Positions 59,310 to 64,000 of a stretch of 64,000 nucleotides of DNA are shown one piece after another. Made by a program: the position numbers and the translations under genes. Below the pieces are notes generated by a model. The model searched no databases, had not been told where the DNA came from, and saw only the letters and a program-made list of their open reading frames with translations. The stretch comes from Bacillota bacterium (lineage in GTDB: Bacteria > Bacillota_A > Clostridia > Lachnospirales > Lachnospiraceae): contig JAEYMU010000040.1 of assembly GCA_023407175.1 (NCBI GenBank), forward strand, positions 62,001-126,000, in the 5' to 3' direction. Numbering within the stretch: position 1 is the first letter of the stretch; each line of letters begins with the position of its first letter.

Positions 59310-60200
59310 TCATTTCTGCGCTGCTGATGGCCCCGCCTGCGAGGCTTTGCGCATTCCGGTTAACAGTTCTTTGATTTCCCGGGTGATCTCCTCTAATTTC
59401 ACAGGTCCTGTTTTATCAATTCCGAATTTATCATAGAGATAATACAGCAGTTCAATTCCCTCCGGTACCTTCAGGCTGTTTTCCTTTAGCAGCTCCACAT
59501 CCCGGAAGAATTCTCCGGTCTCCATATGACGGATAATCCGGCCCTCCTTCATCAGCACTACTTCATCCGAAAGCTCTGCGATTTTTTCAATATTATGCTC
59601 TATAACAACAACAGTCATTTTTAATTCCTGCTTGATATATTCCAGTATTTCAAAAACCTCATCCTTGGATTTTGGATCGAGCATGGAGGTGGGCTCATCC
59701 AGAATGATCATTTTTGGCTTTGTTGCCAATACCGAGGCGATGGCAACTCTTTGCTTTTGCCCTCCTGATAAATCAAAGGGCGGTTTCTCCAGAAGCTCCT
59801 CTAAATGACAGATTTCACTCACCCACGCGATTCTCTTCTCTATTTCTTCCACCGGAACTCCGATGTTCTCCAATCCGAAGGCAATTTCTTCCTCCACACT
59901 CATGGTCGTAAACTGGGCATCGGGATCTGAGAAGACCATACCGGCCCTTTCTGCGATCACACGGGAATCACAGTCTTTTACCGGCTCTCCGTAAAGCAGT
60001 ACCTGTCCCTTATAGATGCCGGTGGTGCTGTTAGGTATAATCCCTTTGATACAGGATACCAGGGTTGTCTTTCCTGATTCGTTGGAGCCTACAATTCCCA
60101 AAAATATATTTTCCTTGATTGCCAGATTTACATGATCAAACACATAGTCCTTTGTTCCATCATATTTCCAGCATAAATCGGTTATTTCCACTGCGTTCAT
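59310..60200 (-). CDS. ECF transporter ATPase
   Basis: A 296-residue ATPase, first of the pair: Walker A GSNESGKTT (Ser-Gly-Lys), Q-loop VFSDPDAQFT, canonical signature LSGGQKQR, Walker B MIILDEPTSML with Asp-Pro-Lys. The C-terminal extension contains the ECF coupling segment. Start at MNAVEI after CAGGAGG. It precedes its partner with a four-base overlap and follows the T component by 23 bases. Confidence 0.92.
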   Translation of the reverse strand: MNAVEITDLCWKYDGTKDYVFDHVNLAIKENIFLGIVGSNESGKTTLVSCIKGIIPNSTTGIYKGQVLLYGEPVKDCDSRVIAERAGMVFSDPDAQFTTMSVEEEIAFGLENIGVPVEEIEKRIAWVSEICHLEELLEKPPFDLSGGQKQRVAIASVLATKPKMIILDEPTSMLDPKSKDEVFEILEYIKQELKMTVVVIEHNIEKIAELSDEVVLMKEGRIIRHMETGEFFRDVELLKENSLKVPEGIELLYYLYDKFGIDKTGPVKLEEITREIKELLTGMRKASQAGPSAAQK

Positions 60201-60223
60201 TTGCTTGCCTCCTGTCAGCTAAA

Positions 60224-61093
60224 TTATAAGATTGATCCAAACCATGCGTTCAGAACGGAATTCTTCAGCGCGAATATGTCAAAGGTGACTTTAAAGGTGA
60301 GGACTCCCACAAACAATGCAAGGATGGATACGGCTACCACATAATCAAGGATGGTTTTCTTAAATTTGGTTCTTAGATAGTCCGGCCGCTTCTTTCCCTG
60401 GTAAGTCCCTTTGATTTCCGTACCCTTTGCATAAAGTCCGGTGCTAATGTCCTCAGAGCGCCGGATTGCAAGAGTGAACAGCGGGATCATGTACATGGGA
60501 AAATGACTCACCCTGGTGAGAAATTTTTCATGCTCCATGTCAAGGCCCCTTGCCCTTTCCGCCTCCTTGACAATCCTGTAATCCTCCAGGAACATTCCTG
60601 CGGAGCGGAGCGTGAGGCCAAGAAAATAGGAAACTGCAAAGGGCACATTCATACAGCGAAGCCCTACCAGAATATCCCTTTCCCTATTCGTGGAGAAAAA
60701 GAAAATCGAGGCAAGTAACAGGGTTACGATACGAACATAAACCATGATAGCCCATAATACGGAAAATCTGTAGAATTTCAACCCAAGTAATATTACAGGA
60801 ACCTCACCATTAAGCTTTGTCGGAAACACAGTATAGGAAAAGGTAATAAAACAGGCTACCAAAATCAACATAGGAATATAAATCTTAAGCTGACGCATAT
60901 CGATACGTGCAAACTTAAATAAACAAAGGGTAGCAATTAACAAAAGAAGATTAACCTCCGGCATCTGAATGAGCAGGGGTACAAAGCTCATAGCCAAATA
61001 CAATATAATTCTGGTTACCGGATGTAATATATAAATTGGGGATTTTATCGGTACATATCCCAGCACCGTTTTTCTCATATTTTCATGCTTCAT
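60224..61093 (-). CDS. ECF transporter transmembrane component (EcfT)
   Basis: A 289-residue membrane protein with five to six hydrophobic segments. The coupling-helix motifs that bind the two ATPases are visible: AERARGLDMEH (first A-R-G) and LYAKGTEIKG (second, with A-K-G in place of A-R-G). Start at MKHENM after TGGAG; an ATG four codons upstream is less well placed. It links the substrate-binding S component to the ATPases. Confidence 0.88.
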   Translation of the reverse strand: MKHENMRKTVLGYVPIKSPIYILHPVTRIILYLAMSFVPLLIQMPEVNLLLLIATLCLFKFARIDMRQLKIYIPMLILVACFITFSYTVFPTKLNGEVPVILLGLKFYRFSVLWAIMVYVRIVTLLLASIFFFSTNRERDILVGLRCMNVPFAVSYFLGLTLRSAGMFLEDYRIVKEAERARGLDMEHEKFLTRVSHFPMYMIPLFTLAIRRSEDISTGLYAKGTEIKGTYQGKKRPDYLRTKFKKTILDYVVAVSILALFVGVLTFKVTFDIFALKNSVLNAWFGSIL

Positions 61094-61281
61094 AAAAATC
61101 TCCATTCTGTCACAAACCCGCGAATTTGGGCATCAGCACAAATTTGCCATGTGAAAAATCAAGATTTTCCACATTACGTCCTTCCACGGCATGCCATCAT
61201 TTTTTTCTCATTTTAATAATTCATGGTTATAAGTTTGGGCAGCACTGAATGCTGCCCGCCTTATAGCAAAGCTGCTTATTT
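61094..61281. promoter_or_regulatory. Intergenic region with two hairpins inside the ECF operon
   Basis: Two inverted repeats lie in this 188-base gap between the S and T components: ATGTGAAAAATC-AA-GATTTTCCACAT (61149-61174, one mismatch) and GGGCAGCA-5-TGCTGCCC (61237-61257). Neither ends in a clear U-run. They might set the relative amounts of S component and energising module. Confidence 0.45.
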
Positions 61282-61878
61282 TTATGCCCATAAGCCTTTG
61301 CAGAATGTTCTTGTTTTCATTACAAGTGGAGACAGGAATTTTAACATAATAACACCTAGGATTGCAGATGCAACGGTGTTGCCTAAGAACCAGCCAAGGA
61401 AGTTCAGCGGAATGCCGGCCGGGGTGATGATGCCGAAGGCCAGTAATACCAGATTTCCCTCTGCCGCACCGATGATATTGGCAACCAGTGTGCCAAGAAC
61501 TAAAAATACAGCATAGTCCTTGCCGCTCTTTAAACTTGGATCACAGTTCAGCTTCCGGAAAAAGTAACCTGCAAATGCCGCCTGGGCAAGGTTGCCGGGT
61601 ATGTAGGCGATGGAAATCGGCAGCGCCGCCGACCCGGATATGGCATTCGATATCATTGGAAAGACCACGGCTGCAATGGCTCCCCAGCCGCCGTACCAGA
61701 TACATCCTACCGATTGAATCGCCTGTCCCGGCCAAAAACATGATACCGGCCCGATAGAAACCGCAAGACTGCCGAAGGTTCCTACAACGATACCAACACC
61801 GGTGAACAATGCCATCATAACATAGTGGGATAGCCCGGGCTTTCTGACCTCACCCTCCTCAAGTTTCCAAATATTCAT
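61282..61878 (-). CDS. ECF transporter substrate-binding S component
   Basis: A 198-residue membrane protein with about six hydrophobic segments, Gly/Ala-rich (VSIGPVSCFWPGQAIQ, PISIAYIPGNLAQAAFAGYFF), of the size and layout of ECF S components. The family resembles uncharacterised DUF- or QueT-like S components; the substrate cannot be named. The surrounding genes suggest a hydantoin, ureide or amino-acid derivative. Its ATG overlaps the racemase stop (ATGA) and AAGGAGG lies within the end of that gene. Confidence 0.75.
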   Translation of the reverse strand: MNIWKLEEGEVRKPGLSHYVMMALFTGVGIVVGTFGSLAVSIGPVSCFWPGQAIQSVGCIWYGGWGAIAAVVFPMISNAISGSAALPISIAYIPGNLAQAAFAGYFFRKLNCDPSLKSGKDYAVFLVLGTLVANIIGAAEGNLVLLAFGIITPAGIPLNFLGWFLGNTVASAILGVIMLKFLSPLVMKTRTFCKGLWA

Positions 61879-62624
61879 CTCTTTTCCTCCTTATGTGGTT
61901 TAATATTTATTGCCTCGCATTCTGTGCGTTTTGGCTGATGTTTTGCATAGAGCCCCGCCCCTGACACACTGTCCCCGTCGGAAAGAAGGGAAAGCAGGGT
62001 GGAAACTCCCGTAATAACCGGATCGATGACGGATACCTGCGTCTGCTCCATAATCTTTTTCTTTGAAACCATTGTCATACCTGCGCAGCCGTATATTACC
62101 ACCTCCGCCTGCTTTTCCTTCGCCCCCTGAATCACCTTCAAAAGCTTTCCCTCCAGCTGCTCTGCATCGGATAAAAATTCCTCAATCGGGGTGTTCAGCG
62201 TCATTGAGCCGGCATTCCTTGCTTGCAGCCCATAGGTGTCAATCATGGACTCCATCATCGGCAGGGCCTTACTGCTGGCAGCCAGAACACTGAATTTATA
62301 GCCTAAGAGAAGGGCTCTGGAAAAGGCTGCTTCCGCAATTCCGAGGACCGGTACCGGTGAGATTTCCTTCAGGGAATAGAGACAGGGATCTCCGAAGCAG
62401 GCTAACAAAATGCCGTCATACCGGGTCATATCCTGCTCCGTAAAATATTCAATGACCTCCGCTCCGGCCAGGGTATAGTCCGTAAAGCTTTCCAGCACCG
62501 GGGGAGCTTTTTTCATGCAGATTACTTCTATCTGCGCCGGCAAATTCTCCTTACTAAGGGTTTCTCTGATATCCCGTGTCATCTTCTCCGAGCTGTTTGG
62601 ATTGATCACCAGTATTCTTCTCAT
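61875..62624 (-). CDS. hyuE: Asp/Glu/hydantoin racemase family protein
   Basis: A 249-residue racemase. The family start RRILVINPNSSEKMT is present. The two catalytic cysteines are in LLACFGDPCL and VIYGCAGMT. Hydantoin racemases interconvert D- and L-hydantoins so that the stereospecific hydantoinase can use both. The start at MRRILV follows AGGTGAT; an upstream GTG at 62633 is an alternative that adds three residues. It follows hyuA by five bases. Confidence 0.88.
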   Translation of the reverse strand: MRRILVINPNSSEKMTRDIRETLSKENLPAQIEVICMKKAPPVLESFTDYTLAGAEVIEYFTEQDMTRYDGILLACFGDPCLYSLKEISPVPVLGIAEAAFSRALLLGYKFSVLAASSKALPMMESMIDTYGLQARNAGSMTLNTPIEEFLSDAEQLEGKLLKVIQGAKEKQAEVVIYGCAGMTMVSKKKIMEQTQVSVIDPVITGVSTLLSLLSDGDSVSGAGLYAKHQPKRTECEAINIKPHKEEKR

Positions 62625-62629
62625 AGGCA

Positions 62630-64000
62630 TCACCTTAAGGAGCGGTGCAGGAATTTACCGCTTCCCGGCTCTGCCAGGAACTGACCGTCCCTGGCAATAA
62701 TTTCACCCCGGCGCATGGTAAGTACCGGAAGTCCCTTTACCTGCTTGCCCTCATATACAGAGGAATCAATTCCGTAATGCAGCGTATTGGCTGACAGGGT
62801 CATAACCGCATCCGGATCAACCAAAACAATGTCCGCATCGCTTCCCGGCTGGAGGACACCCTTTTGGGGATACATGCCAAAGACCTTTGCCGGATTGGTG
62901 CTGGTAAGCTCCACCACTTTCTCCAGACTCATTCTTCCGGTACCGACACCCTCTGTCATAAGCACGCTTAACCGTTCTTCCAGCCCGCTTACTCCGTTGG
63001 CGATTTTTTTATAATCCGGAATCGGATTCCCTTTGGCATCCTTACTTAAATAGCTTGTTTTTTCCCTGTCATCATACAAACAGTTATCCGAGCTTACGAT
63101 GCACAGGTTTCCCTTCTTCAGAGCCTCCCACAGTGCCTCCTGGTCTTCCTTGTCACGCAGGGGCGGACTGCAGATGTAGCGAAAGCCTGTTTCTTCCTCA
63201 TCCATAACCTCCTTGGTAAACTGAAGATAGTGCAGGCAGGTTTCGGCTATAACGGGATATCCTTCGTCTTGCGCCTCCCTGATCGCCCTTAAGGCTTCCT
63301 CACAGGTCACATGAAAAATATACAGCTCACAGCCTGCATATTTGGCATATTGAATCATCTTTGCCGTAGCAAGTCCCTCTACAATCGGAGGCTTTGACAG
63401 GTAATGATATTTCCAGCCCGTGGTTCCTTGCTGCTCAAACAGCTCATCATTGTATTCGGAGATAGAATTATCCTCCGCATGTACCCCCGGCCTTGCTCCC
63501 CACCTTTTCGCCTCCAGCATGACCCGGAGCACGTCCTCGTCAGGAATCATAACACCTGCCTTACGGTAGGTGGTGAACATTTTCAGTGTCGGGCACCCGG
63601 CTTCTACCATTCCCTTGATTTCCCCAAGAACAGAAGCTGTTGCTTCTACGATTTTGGCATGCACGCCATAATCAATGGCTGCCACCTTCATCTCCGCCTT
63701 TCTCTCTTCAATCTTTTGAAGTACGGAATCTCCCGGCTGGGTATTGGTAAAATCAATAATCGAGGTAACGCCTCCCAAGGCAGCCGCCTTACTGGCGCTG
63801 TAAAAATCCAGGGGACCGATGCAGCCCATAAAGGGGGCTGCTATATGAACATGGGGATCAATAAGACCCGGTATCACGTATTTACCCGAAGCGTCAATCA
63901 CTTCCCTTGCTTCCCCGAATAATGAGCTGTCCCCGATTGCCAGTATCTTCTCGCCTTCTACGGCAAGATCCGTATTACACATTCCCTTCGCCGTCACTAC
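62630..64000 (-). CDS. hyuA: Dihydropyrimidinase/D-hydantoinase, N-terminus beyond window
   Basis: About 456 codons are visible; the gene runs off the right edge, lacking perhaps the first 10 residues, since the frame begins at VTAKGMCNTDL, normally residue 10 or so. The amidohydrolase metal site is complete: IDPHVHIA (HxH), CPTLKMFTTYR (carboxylated Lys), GVHAED (His), YIFHVTCEEA (His) and SSDNCLY (Asp). It opens cyclic imide rings of hydantoins or dihydropyrimidines, giving N-carbamoyl amino acids. It is the first visible gene of the operon, so its promoter lies outside. Confidence 0.93.
   Translation of the reverse strand, partial: VVTAKGMCNTDLAVEGEKILAIGDSSLFGEAREVIDASGKYVIPGLIDPHVHIAAPFMGCIGPLDFYSASKAAALGGVTSIIDFTNTQPGDSVLQKIEERKAEMKVAAIDYGVHAKIVEATASVLGEIKGMVEAGCPTLKMFTTYRKAGVMIPDEDVLRVMLEAKRWGARPGVHAEDNSISEYNDELFEQQGTTGWKYHYLSKPPIVEGLATAKMIQYAKYAGCELYIFHVTCEEALRAIREAQDEGYPVIAETCLHYLQFTKEVMDEEETGFRYICSPPLRDKEDQEALWEALKKGNLCIVSSDNCLYDDREKTSYLSKDAKGNPIPDYKKIANGVSGLEERLSVLMTEGVGTGRMSLEKVVELTSTNPAKVFGMYPQKGVLQPGSDADIVLVDPDAVMTLSANTLHYGIDSSVYEGKQVKGLPVLTMRRGEIIARDGQFLAEPGSGKFLHRSLR

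Noticed and set aside
51765..64000. Sigma-54 (-24/-12) promoter inside the hydantoin operon
   Set aside because: No TGGCAC-N5-TTGC match was found on the minus strand in the gaps within the operon; a site upstream of hyuA would lie outside the window.
1..64000. tRNA, rRNA, CRISPR arrays, prophage or intact insertion sequences
   Set aside because: No conserved RNA gene sequences, repeat-spacer patterns, integrases or transposases were recognised by reading.

Overview
The window reads as chromosome of a low-to-middle GC anaerobic Firmicute of the Clostridia, most likely Lachnospiraceae-like. Reasons: AGGAGG-type ribosome binding sites, frequent TTG/GTG starts, a T-box leucine leader, DUF4153 and DUF4179 proteins, an EF-G-like paralogue, an ECF transporter and a bacterial microcompartment locus. 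No rRNA, tRNA, CRISPR array, phage or intact insertion sequence was seen. The assignment is inferred from gene content only.

Layout. 1-6.4 kb: housekeeping and small genes (ABC exporter, YbaK deacylase, CoiA-like protein, phospholipase C-family protein, HlyC/CorC-type membrane protein). 6.4-22.1 kb: one long minus-strand operon for a highly divergent Tad/Flp-like (type IVc) pilus or secretion machine. It holds an SAF-domain CpaB-like protein, P-loop-degenerate CpaE-like proteins, a CpaF-like ATPase, a membrane protein with two GspF-like halves, three small pilin-like proteins, an M50 membrane protease and three pilin-like surface proteins. Two of the latter carry large inserted His/Cys, Ig-like and zinc-ribbon-like modules. 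22.2-24.3 kb: leuA behind a T-box leader with two terminator modules. 24.3-34.2 kb: cyclophilin lipoprotein, DUF4153 protein, NCS2 permease, EF-G-like GTPase, ECF sigma/DUF4179 pair, dCMP deaminase-like protein and an HPr-like protein without the catalytic His.

34.3-51.6 kb is a catabolic island built around a bacterial microcompartment (BMC). It has a sugar ABC importer, an FGGY kinase, an Fe-alcohol dehydrogenase, a SorC/DeoR regulator, a chemoreceptor, a Zn-dehydrogenase, deoxyribose-phosphate aldolase (DeoC), two BMC hexamer proteins, three EutN/CcmL pentamer proteins, a BMC-associated protein of unknown function, triosephosphate isomerase and a divergent sn-glycerol-1-phosphate dehydrogenase. 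DeoC, the isomerase and the unknown protein each start with an extra amphipathic helix resembling a BMC encapsulation peptide. No acylating aldehyde dehydrogenase, PduL or B12 enzyme is present. The inferred pathway is: imported sugar or polyol, phosphorylation, aldol cleavage in the shell to acetaldehyde plus glyceraldehyde-3-P, isomerisation to DHAP, and disposal of acetaldehyde and reducing power by the two iron/AraM-type dehydrogenases.

51.7-64 kb is a second catabolic operon for hydantoin / N-acyl amino acid / diaminopropionate-type nitrogen compounds. It has D-hydantoinase (5' end cut by the window), hydantoin racemase, a complete ECF transporter (S, T, A, A'), N-acyl-D-amino-acid deacylase, alpha/beta hydrolase, diaminopropionate ammonia-lyase, an AAA+ regulator with a variant GAFTGA loop, and a YgeY-type M20 hydrolase. 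Most genes overlap by 4 bases and so are probably translationally coupled.
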